DNA of 64,000 bases, taken from assembly GCF_046844695.1 (NCBI RefSeq), contig NZ_CP177354.1, forward strand, positions 3,410,001 through 3,474,000. Reading direction: 5' to 3'. The stretch is from Pokkaliibacter plantistimulans (GTDB taxonomy: Bacteria; Pseudomonadota; Gammaproteobacteria; Pseudomonadales; Balneatricaceae). A program made the position numbers and the translations under genes. The notes beneath the pieces are model-generated. The model was given only the letters and a program-made list of their open reading frames with translations. It was not told the origin of the DNA and searched no databases. This document shows, piece after piece, positions 8,130 to 17,836 of the stretch. Each line of letters begins with the position of its first letter. The first letter of the stretch is position 1.

Positions 8130-9434
8130 ATGGACTGGTCAGCAATGTTGGCTTTGTTTGGTAGTTTCTTCCTGATGCTGGTGCTGGGGGTGCCCATCTC
8201 CTTTGCTATAGGGATTTCCTCGATTATTTCCATCGCGATGGTGTTGCCCTTCGATGCCACTCTGGCGGTGGTGTCACAGAAAATGGCCTCCGGGCTGGAC
8301 AGCTTTACGCTGCTGTCGATTCCGTTCTTCATTCTCGCGGGCAATATCATGAACCGCGGCGGCATTGCCCTGCGCCTGATTGAGTTTTCCAAAGTGCTGG
8401 CCGGCCCTATGCCGGGCGCACTGGCGCACGTTAACGTCATCGCTAACATGCTGTTCGGATCAATTTCTGGTTCGGCGGTGGCAGCGGCTGCGGCGGTAGG
8501 CGGCACCATGTCACCCCTGCAGAAAAAGAGCGGATATGACCCGGTGTACTGTGCGGCCGTCAACATTACCTCCTGTCCTACCGGGCTGCTGATTCCTCCC
8601 AGTAATGCCCTGATCGTTTACTCCCTGATTTCCGGCGGCACCTCCATTGGTGCACTGTTCCTCGCAGGCTATGTGCCCGGTCTGCTGATGGGCCTCGGGG
8701 TCATGCTGGTGGCAGGTGTTATCGCCAAGCGTCGCAACTATCCCGTGTCTGAGCGTGTCAGCCTTGCCGATGCCTGGACCATCACGCTGCGCGCGCTACC
8801 AAGCCTGGGTCTGGTAGTGGTGATCATGGGCGGTATTGTGGCCGGTATCTTCACCGCGACTGAAGCCTCTGCTGTAGCGGTGGTATACACCCTGTTGCTG
8901 GCGCTGGTGTTCTACGGTGAGCTGACGGTACGTGAGCTGCCCAAGATCATTCTGGAGTCGATCATGACCTCCTCCATGATCATGCTGCTGATCGGCGCTT
9001 CCATGGCCATGGCCTGGGCGATGGCCAATGCGGACATTCCTTACATGATCAGTGATGCGCTGATGGGCATCTCCGAGAACCCCATCGTTATTCTGCTGAT
9101 CATCAACGTGATCCTGCTGGTGGTCGGAGTGTTCATGGACATGACTCCGGCGCTGCTGATCTTTACCCCGATCTTCCTGCCGGTTGCCAAAGATCTGGGC
9201 ATGGACCCGGTGCACTTCGGCATCATGATGACCTTCAACCTCTGTATCGGTCTGTGCACGCCACCGGTTGGTAGTGCGCTGTTCGTGGGCTGTTCAGTCA
9301 GCGGCGTGAAGATCGACAAGGTAGTGAAACCCCTGTTGCCATTCTTCGTGGTACTGATTCTGTGTCTGTTGCTGGTTACCTACATCCCTCAGGTCAGCCT
9401 GTTCCTGCCTCAGGTTCTGCTGGGCTATCAATAA
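8130..9434 (+). CDS. dctM: TRAP transporter large permease (DctM family)
   Basis: This 434-aa polytopic membrane protein has the DctM landmarks SIPFFILAGNIMNRGG near residue 55, SGSAVAAAAAVGGTM near 115 and FNLCIGLCTPPVGSALF near the C-terminus. It performs Na+-coupled solute import with the DctQ upstream and the DctP at 6214-7200. It shares only family-level similarity with the dctM at 26-1327, so the two transporters probably have different substrates. It is followed after 40 bp by the GH31 gene, so import and intracellular hydrolysis are co-expressed. Confidence 0.94.
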   Translation: MDWSAMLALFGSFFLMLVLGVPISFAIGISSIISIAMVLPFDATLAVVSQKMASGLDSFTLLSIPFFILAGNIMNRGGIALRLIEFSKVLAGPMPGALAHVNVIANMLFGSISGSAVAAAAAVGGTMSPLQKKSGYDPVYCAAVNITSCPTGLLIPPSNALIVYSLISGGTSIGALFLAGYVPGLLMGLGVMLVAGVIAKRRNYPVSERVSLADAWTITLRALPSLGLVVVIMGGIVAGIFTATEASAVAVVYTLLLALVFYGELTVRELPKIILESIMTSSMIMLLIGASMAMAWAMANADIPYMISDALMGISENPIVILLIINVILLVVGVFMDMTPALLIFTPIFLPVAKDLGMDPVHFGIMMTFNLCIGLCTPPVGSALFVGCSVSGVKIDKVVKPLLPFFVVLILCLLLVTYIPQVSLFLPQVLLGYQ

Positions 9435-9474
9435 CTTACGTCAACCTCTGCTACCTTCTCAGGGAGAATAAGAA

Positions 9475-11892
9475 ATGAAACCAGTCAAACACTGGGAGTT
9501 TGTCCAAGCGGCAGGCAACAGGATTGATCTTGAATGTGACGGCAAACACTCCTTGCACCTGTTTGTGCTGGAGCACGAGCTGATCCGGGTGCTGTTCAAG
9601 AAGAACAAACAAAGCGTGGTCGACAAAACCTGGTCTGTCGCAGGCCCCGAGCAGGATGTCGCCTGGCAAGGCCGCGACCGCATGAGCACCGAGGGTTTCT
9701 CCCTGCCGGGCTTCCGGCTGGAGCATCTGGATAACGGCCTGCAGCTGGAAACAGACAGGCTGCGTCTGACGGTAGAGAAGCCACTGCGCCTGTTGTGGGA
9801 GCACAAATGTGCGGTCACCGGCCACTGGCTGCCGCTGGCACAGGATCGCACCAGCGGCGCCTATATGTTCGGTGTGACGGAGAACACCGTCAGCCATTTC
9901 ATGGCCCGCAAACGTGATGATCGTTACTACGGCCTTGGCGAGAAAGCCGGCAACCTGAACCGCGCGGGAAAACGCTTCCAGATGCGCAATCTGGACGCCA
10001 TGGGCTACGACGCTGAAAGCACCGATCCGCTGTACAAGCACATCCCGTTCTATATCGTGCGTCAGCAGGAAGAGGCAGCAGCGCAGGGCGTCAGCTACGG
10101 TCTGTTTTACGATAACCTGGCCAGCTGCTGGTTTGATCTGGGTAATGAGCTGGACAACTACCACGGCTTCTACCGCAGTTATCGTGCCGAAGACGGTGAT
10201 CTCGATTATTACCTGGTCTTCGGCCCCAGCACGCTGGAGGTGACCAGACGCTATACCCAGCTGACCGGCCGTACCGCCTTCGGGCCGAAGTGGAGCCTCG
10301 GCTACAGTGGCTCGACCATGCATTACACCGATGCCGACAACGCGCAGGAGCAGCTGCTGCAGTTCGTTGAGCTGTGCAAGCAGCACAACATTCCCTGCGA
10401 CTCATTCCAGCTGTCGTCGGGTTATACCTCCATCAACAACAAGCGCTATGTCTTCAACTGGAACTACAGCAAGGTGCCCACGCCTGAAGTAATGACGGCG
10501 GACTTCCACCGTGCCGGGATGAAGCTGGCAGCCAATATCAAACCCTGTCTGCTGCAGGACCACCCGCGCTTTGCCGAGGTTAAGGAGAAGGGGCTATTCA
10601 TTCGGGATTCGGAGACGGATGAGCCGGAATCATCGCAGTTCTGGGATGACGAGGGGTCGCATCTGGACTTTACCAACCCGGACACCATCAACTGGTGGAA
10701 GGCCAACGTCACCGAACAGTTGCTGGCGAAAGGTATCGATTCCACCTGGAACGACAACAACGAATTTGAAGTGTGGGACTCCGGTGCCCGCTGTGCCGGT
10801 TTCGGTCAGGAAACCCCCGTTCGCCGCATCCGCCCGCTGCATACCCTGATGATGATGCGTGCCTCGTTCGAGGCACAGCAGGAGTTTGCCAGCCAGTTGC
10901 GCCCCTATCTGATTTCCCGCTCTGGCTGTGCCGGGATGCACCGTTACGCCCAGACCTGGACCGGCGACAACTACACCAACTGGAAAACCCTGCGCTACAA
11001 CACCCGCATGGGGCTGGGCATGAGCCTGTCAGGACTGTTTAACGTCGGTCATGACGTCGGCGGCTTCGCCGGTATGCGCCCGGAACCCGAGCTGTTTGCC
11101 CGCTGGGTACAGAACGGCGTGATGCACCCGCGTTTCACCATTCACTCCTGGAATGATGATCGCACCGTCAATGAGCCCTGGATGTATCCGGAAGTCACTC
11201 CGATCATCCGTGAGGCGATGGCGCTGCGCTATCGCCTGCTGCCGTACTTCTATCATCTGCTGTGGCTGGCTCACGACGCCCATGAGCCGATGCTGCGCCC
11301 GACCTTCCTTGACCATGAGCATGATGCCCGAACCTTTGAAGAGTGTGATGACTTCATGCTGGGTCGTGATCTGCTGGTGGCCTCCGTGGTGGAGCAGGGG
11401 CAGCGTCAGCGTCAGGTGTATCTGCCTGATAACGGCAACGGCTGGTACGACTTCCACCGTCAGAACTGGTACGCCGGTGGCCAGACCATCACGCTGTCGG
11501 CAGCGCTGGAGGAGATTCCACTGCTGGCCCGTGCAGGGGCGATCATTCCCACAAGCAGCCGTATTGCTCACGTTGATGCCAGCCAGGACAGTCAGCGTCA
11601 GTTGCTGGTCTTCCCCTACAAAGGTCAGGGGCAGGGCAGCACCACGGTGTTTGATGATGACGGCGAAAGCTTTGCCTATCGTCAGGGTGGCCATTTGCTG
11701 CTGCAGATCGACATGCAGTGCAGTCATGAGCGCATTGAGCTGCAAATCGCCAAGTCAGGTCACTGGGTGCCTGCTTATACGTCACTGACGTTGGAGCTGC
11801 CGGTGGGTGAGAAGCGCGCACTGTTCATCAACGGCAAGCAGTACGCCCATGGCGCTGCCTTTGCGCTGGCTGATGCGCAGGTTCGTGCGTAA
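9475..11892 (+). CDS. Glycoside hydrolase family 31 alpha-glycosidase, cytoplasmic
   Basis: The 805-aa protein is a GH31 enzyme, a retaining exo-acting family that removes alpha-linked sugars. The catalytic nucleophile is Asp427 in STWNDNNEFE. The acid/base is Asp498 in the WTGDN motif after SRSGCAGMHRYAQ. YGLGEKAGNLNR (about residues 148-159) ends the N-terminal beta domain, and FGPKWSLGYSGS opens the barrel. There is no signal peptide, so it acts on an imported substrate. Its place between a TRAP permease and uxaC, under an ExuR-like regulator, suggests a glycoside carrying a uronate as substrate, releasing that uronate (inference). Plain alpha-glucosidase activity is the default alternative. 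GGGAG precedes the ATG. Confidence 0.9.
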   Translation: MKPVKHWEFVQAAGNRIDLECDGKHSLHLFVLEHELIRVLFKKNKQSVVDKTWSVAGPEQDVAWQGRDRMSTEGFSLPGFRLEHLDNGLQLETDRLRLTVEKPLRLLWEHKCAVTGHWLPLAQDRTSGAYMFGVTENTVSHFMARKRDDRYYGLGEKAGNLNRAGKRFQMRNLDAMGYDAESTDPLYKHIPFYIVRQQEEAAAQGVSYGLFYDNLASCWFDLGNELDNYHGFYRSYRAEDGDLDYYLVFGPSTLEVTRRYTQLTGRTAFGPKWSLGYSGSTMHYTDADNAQEQLLQFVELCKQHNIPCDSFQLSSGYTSINNKRYVFNWNYSKVPTPEVMTADFHRAGMKLAANIKPCLLQDHPRFAEVKEKGLFIRDSETDEPESSQFWDDEGSHLDFTNPDTINWWKANVTEQLLAKGIDSTWNDNNEFEVWDSGARCAGFGQETPVRRIRPLHTLMMMRASFEAQQEFASQLRPYLISRSGCAGMHRYAQTWTGDNYTNWKTLRYNTRMGLGMSLSGLFNVGHDVGGFAGMRPEPELFARWVQNGVMHPRFTIHSWNDDRTVNEPWMYPEVTPIIREAMALRYRLLPYFYHLLWLAHDAHEPMLRPTFLDHEHDARTFEECDDFMLGRDLLVASVVEQGQRQRQVYLPDNGNGWYDFHRQNWYAGGQTITLSAALEEIPLLARAGAIIPTSSRIAHVDASQDSQRQLLVFPYKGQGQGSTTVFDDDGESFAYRQGGHLLLQIDMQCSHERIELQIAKSGHWVPAYTSLTLELPVGEKRALFINGKQYAHGAAFALADAQVRA

Positions 11893-11925
11893 CCGCGCCG
11901 ACTGCTCTCTATACGGAGGATCACG

Positions 11926-13341
11926 ATGAAATCATTTATGGACGAAGACTTCCTGCTGTCTTCACACACTGCGCGGCGCCTGTACCACGACTTCGCCAAA
12001 GATCAGCCGATCTATGACTATCACTGTCACCTGAGCCCAAGGGACATTGCCACCAACCGCCAGTTTGCTGATATCGGCGAGCTGTGGCTGGAAGGTGATC
12101 ACTACAAGTGGCGGGCCATGCGCAGCGCCGGCATTGCCGAGGAGCTGATCACCGGTGAACGCTCGTTCAGGGACAAGTATCAGGCCTGGGCCAGAACGGT
12201 ACCGCAGTGCATTGGCAACCCTATTTATCACTGGACTCATCTGGAGTTACGCCGGCCGTTCGGGATTGACTCCGTACTGTTTTCGCCGGTCACGGCAGAG
12301 TCGGTGTGGGGCCAGTGCAATGAGCTGCTGGCTGACCGTGCCTTCTTCGCCCGCGGCATCATGCAGCAGATGAACGTGCGCATGGTCGGCACCACAGACG
12401 ATCCGGCAGACAGCCTCGAACACCATCGCAGTATCGCTGCTGACAGCGAGTTTGATATCGCCGTGCTGCCCACCTGGCGGCCTGACCGCTCTTTCAAGAT
12501 TGATCAGCCGACGTTCCCCGAGTACATGGAGAAACTGGGCAAGGCGGCGGATATCAACATCAGCCGTTTTGCTGACCTGTTACAGGCCCTGAGCCGTCGT
12601 CTTGAACACTTTGCCGCGCACGGTTGCCGTGCAGCAGATCATGGTATCGAGATCATGCGCTTTGCCGAGGTGCCCGCAGAGCAGGTGCTGGATGGCATTC
12701 TGCACAAGGGCCTGCAGCGTCAGGCGCTGAGCGAACTGGAAATTGCACAGTTCTTTACGGCGGTGCAGGTCTGGCTGGGGCGTGAGTACGCCCGACGCGG
12801 CTGGGCGATGCAGCTGCATATCGGTGCGCAGCGTGACAACTCCACCCGTATGTTCCACCGTCTTGGCAAGGATGCCGGCTTTGACTCCATCGGCGATCAG
12901 CTGGTGGCTTATCCGCTGGCACGATTCCTGGATGCTCTGGATGTCACTGACGAATTGCCCAGGACCATTCTCTACTGCCTGAACCCGCGTGATAACGAGG
13001 TGATGGCCACCATGATCGGTAACTTTCAGGATGGCAGCATTCCCGGTAAGGTGCAGTTTGGTTCGGGCTGGTGGTTCAACGACCAGAAGGACGGCATGAT
13101 CCGCCAGCTGGTCAGCCTGTCACAGATGGGACTGCTGAGCCGCTTTGTGGGCATGCTGACGGATTCACGCAGCTTCCTGTCTTACACCCGTCATGAGTAT
13201 TTCCGCCGTATTCTCTGCGAACTGATAGGCAGCTGGGTGGAGAACGGCGAAGCACCGGCGGACTTTACCTTGCTGGGGCCCATGATTGCTGACATCTGCA
13301 GCAATAACGCCGTGGAGTATTTCGGTTTGGGGCAGCGCTGA
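11926..13341 (+). CDS. uxaC: Uronate isomerase
   Basis: At 471 aa it matches UxaC in length. It has the metal-binding DYHCHLSP near residue 28, the conserved N-terminal MKSFMDEDFLL and ARRLYHDFA, and WWFNDQKDGM followed by LVSLSQMGLLSRFVGMLTDSRSF toward the C-terminus. UxaC converts D-glucuronate to D-fructuronate and D-galacturonate to D-tagaturonate in the cytoplasm, the first intracellular step of hexuronate catabolism. It lies 33 bp after the GH31 gene with GGAGG in front and closes the operon. The following enzymes (UxaA/B, UxuA/B, KdgK) are not in this window, so the pathway must be completed elsewhere. Confidence 0.96.
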   Translation: MKSFMDEDFLLSSHTARRLYHDFAKDQPIYDYHCHLSPRDIATNRQFADIGELWLEGDHYKWRAMRSAGIAEELITGERSFRDKYQAWARTVPQCIGNPIYHWTHLELRRPFGIDSVLFSPVTAESVWGQCNELLADRAFFARGIMQQMNVRMVGTTDDPADSLEHHRSIAADSEFDIAVLPTWRPDRSFKIDQPTFPEYMEKLGKAADINISRFADLLQALSRRLEHFAAHGCRAADHGIEIMRFAEVPAEQVLDGILHKGLQRQALSELEIAQFFTAVQVWLGREYARRGWAMQLHIGAQRDNSTRMFHRLGKDAGFDSIGDQLVAYPLARFLDALDVTDELPRTILYCLNPRDNEVMATMIGNFQDGSIPGKVQFGSGWWFNDQKDGMIRQLVSLSQMGLLSRFVGMLTDSRSFLSYTRHEYFRRILCELIGSWVENGEAPADFTLLGPMIADICSNNAVEYFGLGQR

Positions 13342-13371
13342 TCTGAGCTGTACCCGGCGTGCTTACGAATG

Positions 13372-13418
13372 GGTGAGGTGTGTGTCTGGCGTCTTGCACT
13401 TCAGGCGAACACCTCACC
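13372..13418. terminator. Stem-loop downstream of uxaC, possible terminator
   Basis: GGTGAGGTGT (13372-13381) and ACACCTCACC (13409-13418) form a perfect 10-bp stem 30 bp after the uxaC stop. The loop is long and no T-run follows, so it is a weak candidate for intrinsic termination. It may instead protect the 3' end. Confidence 0.4.
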
Positions 13419-13553
13419 GTTTGTGAGCATAAGCTGCCGGTATCCCATGCTCCAGCAATTCCATTTTCCAGCTATCCAGCTAGCCAGAGCACTGGACACT
13501 CTGACCGATGAGGTAGCGGTGACGTTTTTATCCGCTGCCTCCTCTCATCCTGT

Positions 13554-14102
13554 CTAGCGTGGCTGTTCGTCAGCACAGATCACGTAGTTATCAATTTCCT
13601 TGCGTTGATGGACGGCGGTCTGCAGGCGATAGATCGCGGTTGTCATCATGTCCATGCTTGTTCTGACCGATTGCTGTAGCGGTATGACATTACCTTCCGC
13701 TCTGCTGGCAGCGCTCAAGGCCTGATTCACGTTGACGCGAAGATTATCCTCAACGGCAAGCAGGGCGAAGTAGAAGGTTTTCTCACGGGGGCAGAGGACC
13801 AGGCTGGAGAGCACTTTCGTTTGCTGCCAGACGTCCGTCAGTGATGCCTGTAAGGGTGTCGGGTCAGTGGCACTGGCGGTTTGCTCCAGGGCAGTCAACC
13901 TGTGCTCCAGAATATCTGCCAGAGACAGCAGCTCCTTGATCTGCAGTTTTATCTGCGTGTGCTTTTCCTCGAAGGAGGCATTGAAGTGGTAAAGCTCGGT
14001 AATCTTGAACGTGGCATAAAGTGCTGAACACATCAGCACTAATAACAGCAGTACGGCGGGGAGCAGGGCAGAGTTCATGGGTTTACGCAGTGTAAGCAGC
14101 AT
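13554..14102 (-). CDS. Single-pass membrane protein with a helical sensor-like domain, no signalling module
   Basis: The 182-aa product has one N-terminal transmembrane segment (about residues 13-32). A polar, helix-rich domain follows with Leu/Ala heptad-like spacing (LSLADILEHRLTALEQ). It looks like the periplasmic four-helix-bundle input domain of a chemoreceptor cut off before the second membrane helix and HAMP. Two cysteines, in VLCPRE and near the C-terminus, are notable. A complete chemoreceptor lies 530 bp upstream on the same strand (14636-16261), so this may be a receptor fragment that remained open or an independent sensor. I do not recognise a named family. Confidence 0.55.
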   Translation of the reverse strand: MLLTLRKPMNSALLPAVLLLLVLMCSALYATFKITELYHFNASFEEKHTQIKLQIKELLSLADILEHRLTALEQTASATDPTPLQASLTDVWQQTKVLSSLVLCPREKTFYFALLAVEDNLRVNVNQALSAASRAEGNVIPLQQSVRTSMDMMTTAIYRLQTAVHQRKEIDNYVICADEQPR

Positions 14103-14168
14103 TTTTTTCAGCCCTTCAGGGCGGTATCGGAATGCCTGTGCCTGTTGATCAGAAAAGCCGATAAGCGG

Positions 14169-14495
14169 TTATTCCTGATTATCTACGGCGATTTCCAACA
14201 CCTTGGTCCAGTGGTTTATGACGTTCTTTTTGTTGATGGAGAGTTTTTCCGCCATATCATCTAATTTGCCGCAGCCTTGCCTGAGTGGTAGCCCGCTCAG
14301 TGAGCGATAGAACTGTTCTACTCCTGCTGCAGGCGCTCTGGTTCCGGGTGGTTCATCAGCATCAAGGCCAGCATGGAGTGTGAAATAGACAGATAATTCT
14401 CCCGCTCGTAATGTTTGGTCGTCAGTTCGTTACGGAGGCTGCGATGCCGTTGATGGACTGCAGCAGCACTTCCTCGCCTTGTGAGCCCACCAAGT
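14169..14495 (-). pseudogene. Small ORF of unknown function, apparently frameshifted
   Basis: Reading the minus strand, one frame gives HLVGSQGEEVLLQSINGIAA and stops just after SVTN. Another frame continues directly with TDDQTLRAGELSVYFTLHAG and runs to a stop at 14169 (ending VLEIAVDNQE). Together they make about 100 plausible codons joined at one frameshift near 14430. A third frame also stays open for 69 codons but looks less protein-like. It lies between the sensor-like gene (13554-14102) and the chemoreceptor, all on the minus strand. The family is not recognised, and chance open frames are possible. Confidence 0.3.
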
Positions 14496-14635
14496 GCTCG
14501 GGTCATTTCAGCGTTCAATGTGTCCATGAGATCAGCCCTCTGGTGACATCGATCTTCTGCTCTGCGAACAACCTATGCTTAATGCTGAGCTGAAAAACGG
14601 CATGCAGAAGGACACTCTGCCTGCCGTGATGCTGA

Positions 14636-16261
14636 TCAGAGCCGGAAGGTTGCGATCTCCCTGTTCAGCGCATCGGACAACTCAACCAGTTTCACAACGG
14701 CAGTGCTGGTCGCCTGGCCCGACTCGGTGGACTGTTCGGCAATATCGCGAATGGTGACCAGATTCACATCCACTTCCTTGGCCACCGTCGCCTGTTGTTC
14801 AGCCGCACTGGCAATCAGCAGATTGCGATCATTGATCTCACTGACGGACTGCATGATGACCTCCAGTGCAGAATCCGCTTCCTGTGATACCTGCAGGGTG
14901 GTCTGAGCGCGGCGGGTGCTGCTCTCCATGGAGGTGACGGCCTGACGTGCACCGGACTGTACTTCAGCAATCATCACTTCAATTTCATGGGCTGAATTCT
15001 GAGTACGCTGCGCCAGAGATCGGACTTCATCCGCCACAACGGCAAACCCACGGCCCTGATCACCTGCACGGGCTGCTTCAATCGCTGCATTCAGCGCCAG
15101 CAGATTGGTCTGTTCTGATACGGCCCGGATCACATCCAGTACCTTGCTGATATTGGCGGCCTTGTCGGCCAGCGCCGTGATGCTCTGCGAAGTACTGTCG
15201 ATATCGCGGGTGAGGCTGTTGATTTCGTTCATTGTCTGCGACACCAGACGTTTTCCCTGATCAACTGCTCTGGCCGAAGCCTGTGACGCTTCAGATGTGG
15301 AAGTAGCGTTACTGGCTACATCTTCTATGGCCGCCGTGAGTTCGTTGACTGCTGTGGCGGCCTGCTGAATCTGGTCATTCTGATGAGTCAGGCCCTGCAA
15401 CGTGTGTGCTGTGGCGGAGTTGATGTCGGCTGAGTTGTCAGCCAGCTGGTGGCTGGTGTGCTTTAGTTTGGAGACAATCGAACGCAGTGCGTCCTGCATG
15501 GATTTTAACGCTGACAGCAGTATCGCCAGCTCATCACGCCCAGCTGCGTTGATCGCATTATTCAGATCCCCGGAAGCTATATGCTTGGCAATGTCCATTG
15601 CCTCCTGCAATGGTCCCTTGATGCTGCGGATGGTAACGACAGCAATGATGGCAACCACAACAGCCATGATGGCCAGTACCAGAATCAGTGTCCGCAGAGC
15701 ACTCTCGGCGTTGGCCCTGGCATCTTCCCCAGCAGCATCGGCTCCCTGACGATTCAGCTTGATCAGATTATCAAGGTGATCCCCCATCTGACCCGCAGCG
15801 CTATTCATCTGCGCAATATCGTCAGGGGTAGGGGTCCTGGCATCGGCAATCGAGGCGAGAACCCGACCCTGAGTGGCTTCATACTGCATCTCGGACTGCT
15901 GAAATTTTTTAAAGAGAGTTTGTTCTGCCTCTGAACTGATCAGTTCGCCGTAGTGCTGCATATCTTCTCTGTAGACGCGTTTATGCTCCTTGATCTCTTC
16001 CATGTCCTTGAGCTGTTCGTTGCGATCAGACGTCGAGAAAATACGCAGAGTATGAACGCGAACTTCGTACACATCAGTGGATATCTTGCCGAGTATGGCG
16101 ATGCTGGCGAGCCAGTTTTCTTCCAGCTGCTGGGCATCATTTCTCATCACATTGATACTGTGAATACTCAACAGACCCACGCCAAGAAGCACAAGAAAAA
16201 GAAAGCCAAAGCTGATGGCGGTTCGGGCGCTGACACTGATATTTCTTAAACTCACAGGCAT
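14636..16261 (-). CDS. Methyl-accepting chemotaxis protein with four-helix-bundle sensor
   Basis: The 541-aa chemoreceptor starts with a transmembrane helix (about residues 13-34). A periplasmic helical-bundle ligand domain follows, then a second helix (TLILVLAIMAVVVAIIAVV, about 192-210), HAMP, and a cytoplasmic hairpin with the invariant tip EQTNLLALNAAIEAARAGDQGRGFAVVADEVRSLAQR. It relays ligand binding to CheA-CheW. I chose the ATG at 16261 (AAGGGA upstream) rather than a far upstream start that would add 48 non-membrane residues. The C-terminus (EIATFRL) lacks a CheR-docking pentapeptide. It stands alone, so it probably signals through a chemotaxis system encoded elsewhere, possibly that at 43.8-55.2 kb. 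Confidence 0.92.
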   Translation of the reverse strand: MPVSLRNISVSARTAISFGFLFLVLLGVGLLSIHSINVMRNDAQQLEENWLASIAILGKISTDVYEVRVHTLRIFSTSDRNEQLKDMEEIKEHKRVYREDMQHYGELISSEAEQTLFKKFQQSEMQYEATQGRVLASIADARTPTPDDIAQMNSAAGQMGDHLDNLIKLNRQGADAAGEDARANAESALRTLILVLAIMAVVVAIIAVVTIRSIKGPLQEAMDIAKHIASGDLNNAINAAGRDELAILLSALKSMQDALRSIVSKLKHTSHQLADNSADINSATAHTLQGLTHQNDQIQQAATAVNELTAAIEDVASNATSTSEASQASARAVDQGKRLVSQTMNEINSLTRDIDSTSQSITALADKAANISKVLDVIRAVSEQTNLLALNAAIEAARAGDQGRGFAVVADEVRSLAQRTQNSAHEIEVMIAEVQSGARQAVTSMESSTRRAQTTLQVSQEADSALEVIMQSVSEINDRNLLIASAAEQQATVAKEVDVNLVTIRDIAEQSTESGQATSTAVVKLVELSDALNREIATFRL

Positions 16262-17060
16262 AGTCCCTTTGTTTTTTGACTGACGGCTGGTTGACAAGGC
16301 TTGAAGACTGATAGTAATCGTGATTCCCGGGGCAGGAAGCCCCATCGAGTATTTGGTACATAGATTGGCGCCATCAAAGTACAGATAGGGACATTTCGTT
16401 AACAATGAGCCGCTGTAAGGCCAGGTGCTGGCTGCTCATGAAGTAACAGATAGTGATGCAGATCTTTTCTAGAGGGGAAGACGACCAGGGATGGGGGTTA
16501 AGAAGGCTGGAACCCGGTCATTCCGGATTGCCAACTTGCAGCAAAAGAAACAAGAGGCGTGTATTACAGCAGAAACTACCGGCAGGGACTGTGCAAAACT
16601 GACCAGCGTTGTAACTACCTGACCGGCTTGTCTCGTTATTGAAACCTCCAGACTAGCCCATTGAATCAGGCACTCACGGTCGATAACTGAAGGGGTATTT
16701 CAACCTTTGCCATGGTTAAAATATACGTTTGGGCAAAGTAAAACTTCATTGTTCTTGCTATTAAGAAACTAAAACATTTTACTTGTGCCCTAGCAGAATA
16801 ACGGAGAATGTTTCAACCAGATATATTAAGTGAAAGAGGGTCGTAGCTTCAGTCAATGATGACGCTGTTGAAATTAATGCTTAATCTCTTTATGAGACAA
16901 GATAATTGAATTATTCTCCTATGTTATCTTTTTTTGGATAAATCGACATGAATTTATGTATTATATGATACCCCATAAACTTTCGAATTTTCATATCGAC
17001 TTTCGGATTTTCACAAGTAGTGAAACTGTGCAATAACAAAGGCATGTGCAAGGAAATATT
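16262..17060. other. 799-bp non-coding gap, AT-rich in its right half
   Basis: The left part should hold the chemoreceptor promoter. From about 16690 onward the base composition becomes clearly AT-rich and stays so through the sulfotransferase-like gene, marking the edge of a foreign-looking insert. No gene, repeat or RNA was recognised. Confidence 0.6.
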
Positions 17061-17741
17061 ATGCTTATATCTGTTCATATTCCAAAAACTGCAGGAACCA
17101 GCTTTGGCAAGTCATTAGAAAAAAATTTTGGACCAAATTTAATCAAAGATTATGGTGACTTTCCGATACTCACTCCAGAGCTAGAGAGAAATCGGATGGC
17201 GCTCAGTAATTCAATAGCCAGTTCAGAGAAAAACTTCGGTGATGTGAAATGTATTCATGGGCATTTCCTCGCTATAAAGTATTTGTTGCTGTCTAGTGCT
17301 AGGCCTGTGACATATGTGACTTGGATGAGAAATCCAGTTGAAAGAGTGTTGTCACATTACTATTTTTGGAAACGATATTATGATCCCAATACATCAAGAT
17401 CATTTCACAAAAAGATGGTAGAAGAAGACTGGTCACTAGAGCGATTCTGCCTGGGCGAAGAGATCAGGAACTTATATTCAAAATTTTTATATGGATTTCC
17501 ATTAGAGTATTTCTCATTCATTGGTATTGTTGAACATTTTCAGGATGACTTTGATTATTTTGCAAATGAATACCTTAGTTGCTCTCTGGAGCCAGAAATC
17601 TTAAACACCAGACCTAATGACAGCAAAGGGTATGAAATTTCAGACTCTCTGAGATCAAGCATAGAAGCATGGCACTCAAAAGATATGGCGTTATATGAGA
17701 GAGCTGTAGCCATCCGTAGTGAACGTATAAGCAGGAAATAG
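17061..17741 (+). CDS. Sulfotransferase-like protein (PAPS-binding fold)
   Basis: The 226-aa protein has the two PAPS-binding signatures of the sulfotransferase superfamily. The 5'-phosphosulfate loop is IPKTAGTSF at residues 7-15. The 3'-phosphate motif RNPVERVLSHYY starts at Arg90 and includes a conserved Ser. Such enzymes move sulfate from PAPS to a hydroxyl or amine of a glycan, lipid or small molecule. At this length it most resembles the Sulfotransfer_2 branch, which includes glycan sulfotransferases. I chose the ATG at 17061, with AAGGA 6 nt before it, over a GTG at 17046. The gene is far more AT-rich than its surroundings and stands alone beside an IS3 remnant, so horizontal acquisition is likely. 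Confidence 0.82.
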   Translation: MLISVHIPKTAGTSFGKSLEKNFGPNLIKDYGDFPILTPELERNRMALSNSIASSEKNFGDVKCIHGHFLAIKYLLLSSARPVTYVTWMRNPVERVLSHYYFWKRYYDPNTSRSFHKKMVEEDWSLERFCLGEEIRNLYSKFLYGFPLEYFSFIGIVEHFQDDFDYFANEYLSCSLEPEILNTRPNDSKGYEISDSLRSSIEAWHSKDMALYERAVAIRSERISRK

Positions 17742-17836
17742 AGAAAATACGAAAGCGTGGTGGCCCATGGCCTGTGCCTTTCTATTAGCCGAATTTAAAA
17801 AGGAACAAATCTTGTTCAGCAATTGTGGATACAGGT

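Noticed and set aside
9451..10386. 311-codon minus-strand frame
   Set aside because: Antisense to the GH31 gene, whose catalytic motifs fix the true frame.
14318..14527. 69-codon minus-strand frame as a gene
   Set aside because: Another frame pair over the same DNA gives a more protein-like sequence, so this is treated as a shadow of a frameshifted ORF.
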